Shown: one piece after another, positions 1-6,239 of the stretch
Position numbering within the stretch: position 1 is the first letter of the stretch
How the letters are laid out: every line of letters starts with the position of its first letter
Origin: a virus
DNA length: 21,099 bases
Virus record (IMG/VR): IMGVR_UViG_3300009169_000119
Location: 1 to 21,099 of that record
Direction: 5' to 3' (one strand)
Notes under the pieces: generated by a model
The model's input: only the letters and a program-made list of their open reading frames with translations
Databases searched by the model: none
What the model was told of the DNA's origin: nothing
Position numbers and translations under genes: made by a program

Positions 1-98
1 CGATGTGGGAATGCGAACGCTGCCTCGCCCTGCTGCCGTGCGAACGTCACGACGACGACGGCTCGACCAACGAACGAACCAACCAGAAGGAGACCACC
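1..98 (+). other. Left edge: possible 3' end of a truncated upstream gene
   Basis: The reading frame of the next gene stays open to the window edge and has coding-like G/C third positions. It would encode a short CxxC-type stretch (WECERCLALLPC) upstream of the strong ribosome binding site at 87-95. A second frame stays open and stops with TGA at 100-102, which would give an ATGA overlap with the gene starting at 99. I cannot tell which frame, if either, is the end of a real upstream gene. Confidence 0.3.
87..95 (+). promoter_or_regulatory. Ribosome binding site, AAGGAGACC box
   Basis: AAGGAGACC followed by exactly three bases and then ATG. The same nine bases with the same spacing occur before the genes starting at 398, 4737 and 6240. 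It fixes the start of this gene at 99 rather than at the ATG at position 3. Confidence 0.75.
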
Positions 99-311
99 AT
101 GAACACCCATCCCGACCCCGTCGATCTGCTGAGCGACGACTGGCGCACGCTCGTCGAGACCGCCAACCTCGATTGGCAGGTCAACCAGTACGTGTACTTC
201 ACCGGCAAGGCGCACGAGCACTCGTCGAACGAGATCAAGGCCGCAGCGATCGCGTCGATCGCCCGCCGCCAACACGGCGACGAGTTCGACAAGGCGGTGG
301 CCCGGTACTGA
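99..311 (+). CDS. Hypothetical protein, 70 aa
   Basis: A 70-residue soluble protein starting MNTHPDPVDLLSDDW. It has an acidic N-terminal half and a predicted helical C-terminal half (SNEIKAAAIASIARRQHG near residues 43-60). The start is chosen from the AAGGAGACC box ending three bases before the ATG. I see no membrane segment, cysteine motif or family signature. It lies just upstream of the DUF932-type gene and is separated from it by a strong hairpin, so the two may be expressed at different levels. Function unknown. Confidence 0.75.
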   Translation: MNTHPDPVDLLSDDWRTLVETANLDWQVNQYVYFTGKAHEHSSNEIKAAAIASIARRQHGDEFDKAVARY

Positions 312-317
312 GCGACG

Positions 318-357
318 CCGTGTCCGGCACGGACGACGGACGCCGTGCCGGGTACGG
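318..357 (+). terminator. Strong hairpin after gene 99-311 (terminator or attenuator)
   Basis: Bases 318-332 pair with 343-357 as a 15-bp stem. Nine central pairs are perfect (CCGGCACGG with CCGTGCCGG), there are two G-U wobbles, and four more outer pairs. The loop is 10 bases. It begins 7 bases after the stop codon at 311. There is no T-run behind it, so it may be a U-less terminator, an attenuator or an mRNA-stability element. Confidence 0.5.
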
Positions 358-371
358 TGCCACTCGGCACC
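356..371 (+). promoter_or_regulatory. Second small hairpin before the DUF932-type gene
   Basis: GGTGCC (356-361) and GGCACC (366-371) form a perfect 6-bp stem with a 4-base loop. Bases 356-357 are shared with the foot of the preceding long hairpin, so the two structures compete at their junction. The hairpin ends 15 bases before the AAGGAGACC box at 386-394. Confidence 0.35.
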
Positions 372-397
372 CAACCACCTCAAAGAAGGAGACCAAC

Positions 398-1480
398 ATG
401 CCCGCATATTTCGACACAGGATTCTCGGTCCGGCAGCCCATGTGGCACGGACTCGGAACGATCCTCGACGAGTACCCCGAAACCTGGGACGACGCCCGCC
501 GCATCGCCGGACTCGAATGGGAGCCGGAACTTCGACCGCTGGTCGAGGTGCGATGCGGCGACTGCCACCGGGTGCTGACCGCCGACGACCTCGACCTCGG
601 GGTCTGCGGGAACACGGTTCCCGGCGACGACGGCCAACCGACGACCTGCATGGGAACCCGCCCGGTCATCGGACGGGTCGACGACGGCGAACAGCGCGTC
701 ATCCGGAACGACACCGGACGCCACCTCGGAACCGTGTCCGGCCAGTTCTCGCTGGTCACGCACGCCGAGATGGGCGAGGTGCTGGAGGCGCTGATCGACT
801 CGGACTCGAACCTGAAGTTCGAGACTGCCGGATCGGTCCGCGACGGACGACAGGTCTGGGCGCTCGCCTACCTCGACGAACCGGAACAGATCGCCGGGGA
901 CAACTCGGAGACGTTCCCGTTCCTCGCCGTGCTGAACTCGCACGACGGAACCGGCGCGATGAAGGTCGTGAACACGTCCGTTCGGGTCGTCTGCTGGAAC
1001 ACGTACAACGCCGCCTCGATGGAAGGAGAACGAACCGGCAGGCAGTACACGTTCCGGCACGTCGGCAAGGTCTCGGAACGGATCGAAGAAGCGAAGGCCG
1101 CGATCAAGGGCACACGCGCCGATCATCGGCGCTGGGTCGAGATGGCGAACCGCCTCGCGTCGTTCCGGATCGACACCGCCGCAGTCGAGAACTTCGTCTA
1201 CCTGACGATCCCCGAACCGCCCGCGGACGTCACGTCGAACCGGGTCAAGAACAACATCGAGTCGGACCGTGCGACGCTGCGGACGATCATCAACGGCGTC
1301 CAGAACGACGCCCACCGCGGCACGGCCCTCGGGCTGGTCGAGGCAGGCGTCGAGTACCTGGATCACGGGCGGCGCTTCCGGAACCGGGGCACGCTGATGA
1401 ACCGGACCATGCTCCGGTCGGAACCGCTGAAGGCGCGGATCGTCCAGAACGCCCTTGAGGTCGCAGGGGTGCAGTCATGA
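398..1480 (+). CDS. DUF932 / phage-plasmid-like protein
   Basis: A 360-residue protein of the DUF932 (TIGR03299, 'phage/plasmid-like protein') family. The family is common on phages and plasmids and its biochemical role is not settled. Family hallmarks are the N-terminal WHGLGTIL (residues 16-23), the repeated structure around LGTVSGQFSLVTHAE, the NSHDGTGAMKV block and the VRVVCWNTYNAA block. A strong AAGGAGACC box three bases before the ATG supports the start. Unusually, residues 53-84 carry four cysteines (C-x2-C-x13-C-x13-C) between the usual first and second conserved blocks, which looks like an inserted zinc-binding loop. The gene overlaps the next one by 4 bases (ATGA). Family assignment is firm; function is not. 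Confidence 0.85.
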   Translation: MPAYFDTGFSVRQPMWHGLGTILDEYPETWDDARRIAGLEWEPELRPLVEVRCGDCHRVLTADDLDLGVCGNTVPGDDGQPTTCMGTRPVIGRVDDGEQRVIRNDTGRHLGTVSGQFSLVTHAEMGEVLEALIDSDSNLKFETAGSVRDGRQVWALAYLDEPEQIAGDNSETFPFLAVLNSHDGTGAMKVVNTSVRVVCWNTYNAASMEGERTGRQYTFRHVGKVSERIEEAKAAIKGTRADHRRWVEMANRLASFRIDTAAVENFVYLTIPEPPADVTSNRVKNNIESDRATLRTIINGVQNDAHRGTALGLVEAGVEYLDHGRRFRNRGTLMNRTMLRSEPLKARIVQNALEVAGVQS

Positions 1481-1752
1481 GCGCCGACGTGATCGCCATC
1501 GACGGATCGGTCACCACGCCGAAGCCGACACCAGGCACGCTGACGATGACCGACAAGGCTGCGGACACCGTTCGGCTCTGGCTGCTCGACGAGTCGACGT
1601 CGACGAACGACCTGACGCACTGCCTGATGACACTGCTCCGGATGGGTGCCCGCGGCTACTACGAGTCGACCGATCTCGTCACGTTCGACACACCCTCGCT
1701 GACGGTCGGCATGTACCGCGACCGGAAGGGAGACGTATCGCTGAACTCGTAG
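1477..1752 (+). CDS. Hypothetical protein, 91 aa
   Basis: A 91-residue protein that starts inside the stop codon of the DUF932-type gene (ATGA overlap), so it is probably translationally coupled to it. After a Thr/Pro-rich N-terminus, residues about 28-85 (DKAADTVRLWLLDESTSTND onward) look like a small folded alpha/beta domain. No catalytic motif or membrane segment is seen. It is the last gene before a 204-base non-coding gap carrying a hairpin and the glf promoter. Function unknown. Confidence 0.7.
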   Translation: MSADVIAIDGSVTTPKPTPGTLTMTDKAADTVRLWLLDESTSTNDLTHCLMTLLRMGARGYYESTDLVTFDTPSLTVGMYRDRKGDVSLNS

Positions 1753-1772
1753 CCACCACCAGAGATTCACGC

Positions 1773-1814
1773 ACGGAGGACCGGAACGCCGAACGCACGG
1801 CACCGGTCCTTCGT
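1773..1814 (+). terminator. Hairpin between gene 1477-1752 and glf
   Basis: Bases 1773-1784 pair with 1803-1814 as a 12-bp stem with one G-U wobble; the core is AGGACCGG with CCGGTCCT. The 18-base loop can form a further 4-bp stem (1788-1791 with 1798-1801). It begins 21 bases after a stop codon and lies upstream of a separate promoter, as expected for the end of a transcription unit. There is no T-run, so this is inference from position and structure. Confidence 0.5.
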
Positions 1815-1925
1815 CGCGTCTGCAACACTGTTCGACGTGATCCGACATGACGTGCCACCGATCGACTCCGAGGGGCCGGACCCCGCGTGGCCGGCTCGGT
1901 CGACGCTGCGCCCGGTACGGATGCC

Positions 1926-1939
1926 GACGGGAACCCGTC
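1926..1939. promoter_or_regulatory. Operator-like palindrome in the glf promoter
   Basis: GACGGGAACCCGTC has perfect 6-base arms around a central AA. It ends two bases before the candidate -10 box TAGCAT. A repressor dimer bound there would cover the promoter spacer. A hairpin with a 2-base loop is not realistic, so a DNA-level operator is the better reading. No second copy was noticed. Confidence 0.35.
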
Positions 1940-1941
1940 TG

Positions 1942-1947
1942 TAGCAT
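1942..1947 (+). promoter_or_regulatory. Candidate -10 box (TAGCAT) for leaderless glf mRNA
   Basis: TAGCAT fits the actinobacterial -10 pattern TANNNT and ends 9 bases before the glf ATG. Transcription would start at or next to the start codon. No Shine-Dalgarno sequence precedes this ATG. No clear -35 hexamer was seen at the usual distance. Confidence 0.45.
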
Positions 1948-1956
1948 TCGCCAGCG

Positions 1957-3093
1957 ATGGGAAGGTTCGGGATCGCCGGGGCGGGTATCTCAGGTGCGGT
2001 GATCGCACGACAGTTGGCTGACGCCGGGTTCGGCGTCCACGTCTACGAACGTCGCGACCACGTCGCCGGGAACTGCCACACCGACCGCGACGAGACCGGC
2101 GTGATGCGGCACCGGTACGGACCGCACATCTTCCACACCGGGAACGTCGACGTGTGGGAGTTCGTGAACCGGTTCGCCGACATGGTGCCGTATCGGCACC
2201 GCGTGAAAGCGGTCGCCGCCGACGGACACGTCTACTCGCTGCCGATCAACTTGCACACGATCAACCAGGCGTTCGGGACGGCGTTCGGACCGTGCGAGGC
2301 GCGGTCGTTCATGCAGTCGATCGTCGAACCGATCGCGGAGCCGGCCAACTTCGAACAGGCCGCGCTCGCGTCGGTCGGTCGACGCCTCTACGAACTGTTC
2401 TTCGAGGGGTACACGCTCAAGCAGTGGGGGATTCATCCGTCGGAACTGCCGGTGGACGTGTTCCGCCGACTGCCGATCCGGTTCAACTACGACGACGGGT
2501 ACTTCAACCATCCGTGGCAGGCGATCCCCCGGCACGGGTACACGGCGATGATCGAACAGATGCTCGACCATCCGCACATTCACGTCCACCTCGGAACCGA
2601 GTACCCGCACGGCGACCACCGGCACACGATCTGGACGGGTCCGCTCGACGCGTTCTTCGAGCATCGCTACGGACGCCTCTCCTACCGGACGCTCGACTTC
2701 GTGGACGTTCACGCCGACGGCGACGTGACCGGCGCTCCCATCGTGAACTACACGGCCCAGGACACACCGTGGACTCGGACGACCGAACACAAGCACTTCG
2801 CTCCGTGGGAGGTTCACCACCGGTCGACCGTCACCTACGAGTCGTCGCGACTCGCCGGACCAGACGACGACCCGTTCTACCCGATCCGCCTCGCGGACGA
2901 TCTCGACATCCTCGACGAGTACCGGCGACGCGCGCGGCAACGAACTGACGTCACGTTCGTCGGACGCCTCGCGACGTACCGCTACCTCGACATGGACGTG
3001 TCTGTGGCCGAAGCACTCGACGCCGCCGACGCGATCCGCCGCCACACGTTCGATGGCGGCTTCATCCCGGCGTTCACACACAAGGAGAACTGA
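1957..3093 (+). CDS. glf: UDP-galactopyranose mutase
   Basis: This flavoenzyme interconverts UDP-galactopyranose and UDP-galactofuranose, the donor of Galf residues. The 378 residues match the usual length. The FAD-binding Rossmann motif GIAGAGISG is at residues 5-13, followed by an acidic strand end YERRDHVAGN. Other family blocks are YGPHIFH (54-60), FEGYTLKQWG (149-158), FNYDDGYFNHPWQAIP (176-191), NYTAQDTPWTRTTEHKHF, and the C-terminal GRLATYRYLDMD (336-347), so the active site looks intact. There is no Shine-Dalgarno; a -10 box 9 bases upstream suggests a leaderless message. The stop overlaps the next start by one base (TGATG). It heads an operon with a ParB-like gene and a predicted DNA glycosyltransferase. 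In many actinobacterial hosts Galf builds the cell-wall galactan, so a role in host-envelope or virion glycans is an alternative to DNA modification. Confidence 0.93.
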   Translation: MGRFGIAGAGISGAVIARQLADAGFGVHVYERRDHVAGNCHTDRDETGVMRHRYGPHIFHTGNVDVWEFVNRFADMVPYRHRVKAVAADGHVYSLPINLHTINQAFGTAFGPCEARSFMQSIVEPIAEPANFEQAALASVGRRLYELFFEGYTLKQWGIHPSELPVDVFRRLPIRFNYDDGYFNHPWQAIPRHGYTAMIEQMLDHPHIHVHLGTEYPHGDHRHTIWTGPLDAFFEHRYGRLSYRTLDFVDVHADGDVTGAPIVNYTAQDTPWTRTTEHKHFAPWEVHHRSTVTYESSRLAGPDDDPFYPIRLADDLDILDEYRRRARQRTDVTFVGRLATYRYLDMDVSVAEALDAADAIRRHTFDGGFIPAFTHKEN

Positions 3094-3803
3094 TGGCTGC
3101 CCGCAAGACGACGACCGAACCGCAACTCGAACTGGTCCCGCTCGACGAGTTGAAACCGAACCCGCGGAACGCGAAACGACACGCCCCGCAGACGATCGGC
3201 CGCTCGATCGACCGGTTCGGGATGATGGAGCCGGTCATCGTCGACCGCCGAACCGGCTACCTCGTTGCCGGCCACGGCCGCACCGAGTCGATCGCCGAGA
3301 TGCGCGACTCCGGAGCGAAACCACCAGTCGGGATCACCGTCGACGACAAGGGACGCTGGCTCGTTCCGGCGATGACGAACTGGGCCTCGAAGAACGACGC
3401 CGAGGCCGACGCCGCGATGATCGCATTGAACCGCACCACCGAGATCGGCGGCTGGGACAACACGGCGCTGTTCGCGGTGCTCGACTCGCTCGAAGATGCC
3501 GACCTGCTCGCCGGGGTCGGCTACACGGAGTCCGACATCGACCTGTTGCGCCGCATCCACGAAGCGGACGAACAGTTCACGATGGACTTCTCCGACGTGA
3601 TCGACGAGTTCCTCGACTCGACCGGAACCGGTGACGAGTCGTTCCGGCAGGTCGCGTTCCGAGTGATGAAGGTGACGTTCTACGACGAGGACGGCGCACG
3701 CAAGTTCTTCGACGCGATCGGACGCAAGTACGACCCCGACATCAAGATGATCGGCTACCCCGACGGCCTCAAGCGCGGCAAGGTGGCGGACTTCGATGCC
3801 TAA
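3093..3803 (+). CDS. ParB-like N-terminal domain protein
   Basis: A 236-residue protein. Residues about 12-115 form a ParB/Srx-type domain: VPLDELKPNPRNAKRH, then IGRSIDRFGMMEPVIVD, and the diagnostic AGHGR at 59-63. The C-terminal half (from about residue 140) has no recognisable DNA-binding HTH, so this is not a classical partition ParB. Phage ParB-like proteins of this type are found beside DNA-modification enzymes and methylases and may act on or bind DNA; their exact activity varies. A Shine-Dalgarno AAGGAG lies 5 bases before the ATG. The gene overlaps glf by 1 base and the glycosyltransferase by 8 bases, so the three are very likely co-translated. No parA partner is present. Confidence 0.85.
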   Translation: MAARKTTTEPQLELVPLDELKPNPRNAKRHAPQTIGRSIDRFGMMEPVIVDRRTGYLVAGHGRTESIAEMRDSGAKPPVGITVDDKGRWLVPAMTNWASKNDAEADAAMIALNRTTEIGGWDNTALFAVLDSLEDADLLAGVGYTESDIDLLRRIHEADEQFTMDFSDVIDEFLDSTGTGDESFRQVAFRVMKVTFYDEDGARKFFDAIGRKYDPDIKMIGYPDGLKRGKVADFDA

Positions 3804-4686
3804 GCCGACGCGCTCGAAGTACCCGGTCTACATCCCGACGAAGGGACGACCGGAACGGCAACTCACCGCGAAGTACCTGCTGTCGATCGGCATCGTCCCG
3901 AACCTCGTGGTGCAGGACGACCAGTACGACGCCTACGCGAAAGCGAACCCAGAGTGCAACGTCCTCGTGTGGCCGGAACGGTTCTACGACGAGTACGAGA
4001 AGACCCCGTCGATGGTCGACGGCGAAGGCCGGTTCCCGCACCCCACTGCCGGGGTCGGTCGGAACTTCGCGTTCGAGCACTCGTTCGAGGCCGGCCACAA
4101 GTACCACTGGACGATGGACGACAACATCTACGACTTCATCGTCATGGATCACGGCGTGTTCAAGTACTCGCGGACGCAGACGCCGATCGTGTGGCACGAA
4201 CAGTTCGCCGACCGTTGGGTGAACCTCGGCGGGTTGTGCCTCGCGCAGTCGACGTTCATGAGCCGGACGAACGACCGCGTGTCGGAGACGTCGAAGAAAC
4301 TGGTGCTGAACACGCGCCTGTACTGCGCGCAACTGATGAACGGCGAGATGATGGCGTCGACCGGACTGCGGTGGCGGCGCGGCCTGAACGACGACACGAT
4401 CTTCTCGATCGACATCCTCAAGACCCGGTACTGGTGCACCGTGCAGTCGTACACGGTCGGCATCAAGAAGGTCGGCACGTCACGCAAGGGCCGGCTCCAA
4501 GGTGGGATGACCCAGTACTACGCGAACGGCGGGTTCATCCGGAAGGCGGCGGAACTCGTGCGGTGTCATCCGGACGTCGCCACGACCGTCGTGAAGTTCC
4601 AACGCGTCCACCACCATTGCGACTTCTCGTCGTTCGATCAGCAGTTGATCCCCGTCAAGCAGCCGAAGTCACGCACCCGGCGCTAA
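3796..4686 (+). CDS. TET-associated-type glycosyltransferase (TAGT), predicted DNA-base glycosyltransferase
   Basis: A 296-residue GT-A-fold protein. Residues 11-18 (VYIPTKGR) form the first strand and nucleotide-binding loop typical of the TAGT family. WTMDDNIYDF (105-114) carries the DDN triad, equivalent to the metal-binding DxD. A conserved second half follows (AQSTFMSR, then LNTRLYCAQLMN and RRGLNDDTIFSIDILK). TAGT enzymes were predicted from phage gene neighbourhoods to glycosylate oxidised or hydroxymethylated bases, beside TET/JBP dioxygenases and ParB-like genes. Here the ParB-like gene overlaps by 8 bases and a UDP-Galf-producing mutase starts the operon, so UDP-galactofuranose is a natural donor candidate. 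No dioxygenase or DNA methylase is in this window. Family call is by motif reading; the substrate is inference. Confidence 0.75.
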   Translation: MPKPTRSKYPVYIPTKGRPERQLTAKYLLSIGIVPNLVVQDDQYDAYAKANPECNVLVWPERFYDEYEKTPSMVDGEGRFPHPTAGVGRNFAFEHSFEAGHKYHWTMDDNIYDFIVMDHGVFKYSRTQTPIVWHEQFADRWVNLGGLCLAQSTFMSRTNDRVSETSKKLVLNTRLYCAQLMNGEMMASTGLRWRRGLNDDTIFSIDILKTRYWCTVQSYTVGIKKVGTSRKGRLQGGMTQYYANGGFIRKAAELVRCHPDVATTVVKFQRVHHHCDFSSFDQQLIPVKQPKSRTRR

Positions 4687-4736
4687 CGGATGGTACGGTT
4701 CCCGTCGTTCCGATCCGACGAACGAAGGAGACCGAA

Positions 4737-4910
4737 ATGATCGAACACACGCACCGCTGGAAGCAGGCCGACGAGGAAACGGTGTTCTGCCGGATCTGCG
4801 GCATCGAACCGTGGCAACGCGACCAACTCGACGTCCAATGCGAGATGGAACGCCGCCACATACGGGTCGGCTTCGAGAACGCCCGTCGACGACTCGGACT
4901 CACGCGATGA
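4737..4910 (+). CDS. Small Cys/His protein, 57 aa
   Basis: A 57-residue protein starting MIEHTHRWKQADEE. Its N-terminal half has a histidine pair (HTH) and one C-x2-C pair (CRIC, residues 18-21), which could be a small metal site; the C-terminal half is an Arg-rich helix. The exact AAGGAGACC box (4725-4733) lies three bases before the ATG. A 50-base gap separates it from the TAGT gene, and it overlaps the next gene by 4 bases (ATGA). No family recognised. Confidence 0.7.
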   Translation: MIEHTHRWKQADEETVFCRICGIEPWQRDQLDVQCEMERRHIRVGFENARRRLGLTR

Positions 4911-5284
4911 GCGTCGTCCTGTTCGCCGGGCAGTACGAACCGGCAGGCGGCTGGCACGACTACATCGGCGAGTTCGCCACGATCGTCGACGCACGCCGCC
5001 ACGTCGACGAAACCCGCACGGTGACGGTCCACGAACCCAAGACGGTGACGTACAACTCGCGGCTCGTCATGTCGACGCAATCGGAACCGCGAGAACGACG
5101 GATCGGCGACCGGTTCAACGCTGGTCGCCCGGGGACGGTCATCGCGATCGACGACGACGCCGAGACGTACACCGTCGAGTTCCCGGCGCACACCGACGTC
5201 AACCACGCCTACGACTGGGCGCACATCGTCGAAGCCGGCACGATCGTCGAGTACTGGAACGAAGGCATGGGGTGGACGACGTGA
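4907..5284 (+). CDS. Hypothetical protein, 125 aa, SH3-like C-terminus
   Basis: A 125-residue protein coupled to both neighbours (ATGA at its start, GTGA at its end). The N-terminal 45 residues (MSVVLFAGQYEPAGGWHDYI) form a small alpha/beta unit. After a polar linker, residues about 64-100 (IGDRFNAGRPGTVIAIDDDA) read like a small SH3/KOW-type beta barrel, a fold often used to bind nucleic acid or peptides. No catalytic motif is visible. Its place in a run of small nucleic-acid-type genes suggests an accessory DNA-metabolism role, but that is only context. Confidence 0.7.
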   Translation: MSVVLFAGQYEPAGGWHDYIGEFATIVDARRHVDETRTVTVHEPKTVTYNSRLVMSTQSEPRERRIGDRFNAGRPGTVIAIDDDAETYTVEFPAHTDVNHAYDWAHIVEAGTIVEYWNEGMGWTT

Positions 5285-5448
5285 ACTGCTACCTGTGCGG
5301 TGCTGAACTCGGCATCTGGACCGCACCCGGCCAGAACGGCACCGACCAGGAATGGAAGCGTGCCTTCGTCGTCGACGGACGGTCCCGACTGAAGTGCGCC
5401 GATCGACGCTGCTGCAAGGCGCGCCAGGCGAACGGCAACACGGCATGA
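5281..5448 (+). CDS. Small cysteine-rich protein, 55 aa (GTG start)
   Basis: A 55-residue protein with a GTG start inside the previous stop codon (GTGA overlap). It ends in an ATGA overlap with the next gene, so it fills the space exactly. It begins MNCYLCGAELGIW (C-x2-C) and has three more cysteines near the end (KCADRRCCKARQ), a likely zinc-binding miniprotein. The length and start codon make it easy to miss. Coding is supported by the perfect four-base overlaps at both ends and the paired cysteines. Function unknown. Confidence 0.7.
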   Translation: MNCYLCGAELGIWTAPGQNGTDQEWKRAFVVDGRSRLKCADRRCCKARQANGNTA

Positions 5449-5720
5449 GGTCCGACGCCGCCTGCCCGAACTGCGGTCGACCGATCCGACGGGCGATCCA
5501 CGCCGCCACCCGCCAACCGGTACTGCTCGAACCGCGGGCCGACCTCGACGGACGCTACGGAGTCGTCGACTTCCAACAGCCACGCACCGGCACCTACTCG
5601 ACACCGATCGTGGCGATGAACCCGACACGCGACGTGATCCCGACCCGATACAACCTCCACCGATGCGACGCCGACGCGACCACTACTCGGGCGACTACCA
5701 GACCCGCCGCCGACGCCTGA
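5445..5720 (+). CDS. Zinc-ribbon-like protein, 91 aa
   Basis: A 91-residue protein with CPNCGRPI at residues 7-14 and a distal RYNLHRC (about 68-74), giving a likely C-x2-C plus H-x-C metal site around a short beta-rich middle. This layout resembles small zinc-ribbon proteins common in actinobacteriophages near HNH and terminase genes. The last 18 residues (CDADATTTRATTRPAADA) are low-complexity and overlap the next gene's 5' end by 58 bases in another frame. The true C-terminus therefore adds little, or the overlap is a recent extension. The gene starts in an ATGA overlap. Confidence 0.7.
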   Translation: MRSDAACPNCGRPIRRAIHAATRQPVLLEPRADLDGRYGVVDFQQPRTGTYSTPIVAMNPTRDVIPTRYNLHRCDADATTTRATTRPAADA

Positions 5721-5959
5721 TCCGGACCGCTCACCCCGGTTCGATCTGCTGGCGATGCGGACGCACCCTCGCCGACCACCCGCCGCACCGGAACGGACGC
5801 CGCCCGTACTGGACAGCCGGCCACGTCCGCGACGGCGACCCGACCTCACCGCTCATGCTCGAAGCGTCCACCTGCAACTACAAGGCGGGCGGTCGACTCG
5901 CCGCCGAACGACGCCGACGACGCAACGGCAACCCGACCAGTCGACGATGGCTGCCATGA
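5663..5959 (+). CDS. HNH endonuclease-like protein, 98 aa
   Basis: A 98-residue basic protein. Residues 29-32 are CWRC, followed by WTAGHVRDGDPTSPL (H54) and a distal STCNYKAGGR (71-77), the CWxC / xxGH / CN-K pattern of actinophage HNH proteins of the beta-beta-alpha-metal fold. The first 20 residues are Arg-rich and lie within a 58-base overlap with the preceding gene, with no good Shine-Dalgarno, so the start may be downstream. It overlaps the next HNH gene by 4 bases (ATGA). HNH proteins just upstream of terminase genes often assist genome cutting during packaging; which of the two HNH genes does so here is unclear. Confidence 0.72.
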   Translation: MRRRRDHYSGDYQTRRRRLIRTAHPGSICWRCGRTLADHPPHRNGRRPYWTAGHVRDGDPTSPLMLEASTCNYKAGGRLAAERRRRRNGNPTSRRWLP

Positions 5960-6228
5960 GCCGCAACCCGATGCCACCCGAACGACACGACCAGGCGATC
6001 ACCGCAGCCGGCTACCGCTGCACCGCCTCCACGTACGGGTTCGGATCGACCCGACCGTGCGCCGGACGCCTCGTCGTCCACCACAAGAAGGTGCGCGGCA
6101 TGGGCGGCACCGCCGACCCGACGATCCACGACCTCGACAACCTCGCCGTACTGTGCGACGAACACCACCGAGAAGTACACGCCAACCCAACCCGCGCCTA
6201 CCAGTGCGGCCTACTGATCCGACGATGA
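5956..6228 (+). CDS. HNH endonuclease, 90 aa
   Basis: A 90-residue protein with a near-complete HNH motif. VVHHKKVRGMGG has the catalytic HH (42-43), HDLDNLAVLC contains the central Asn (N62), and CDEHHREVHANP gives the metal-binding histidines (70, 71, 75). A C22/C35 pair in the N-terminal half may add a structural metal site. It starts in an ATGA overlap with the other HNH gene and is followed by the winged-helix gene at 6240. Family call is strong. The role is probably in DNA packaging or DNA processing, judged from its position before the terminases. Confidence 0.85.
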   Translation: MSRNPMPPERHDQAITAAGYRCTASTYGFGSTRPCAGRLVVHHKKVRGMGGTADPTIHDLDNLAVLCDEHHREVHANPTRAYQCGLLIRR

Positions 6229-6236
6229 AGGAGACC
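6228..6236 (+). promoter_or_regulatory. Ribosome binding site deciding the start at 6240
   Basis: AAGGAGACC sits three bases before the ATG at 6240. An in-frame ATG at 6225 overlaps the previous stop but has no site in front of it. The box has the same spacing as at three other genes, so 6240 is preferred. Confidence 0.7.
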
Positions 6237-6239
6237 CCG

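Noticed and set aside
3-98. Extending the gene at 99 upstream to the ATG at position 3
   Set aside because: The AAGGAGACC box at 87-95 would then be coding, while its exact recurrence before three other genes marks it as a ribosome site for the ATG at 99.
3093-3803. Reading the ParB-like gene as a plasmid partition system
   Set aside because: No parA, no parS-like repeats and no HTH in the C-terminal half; overlap with glf and TAGT points to another role.
351-4699. GGTACGGT at 351-358 and 4692-4699 as -10 boxes for the genes at 398 and 4737
   Set aside because: The distance to the ATGs is similar, but GTACGG is frequent in this genome, no -35 is seen, and the first copy lies inside a hairpin stem.
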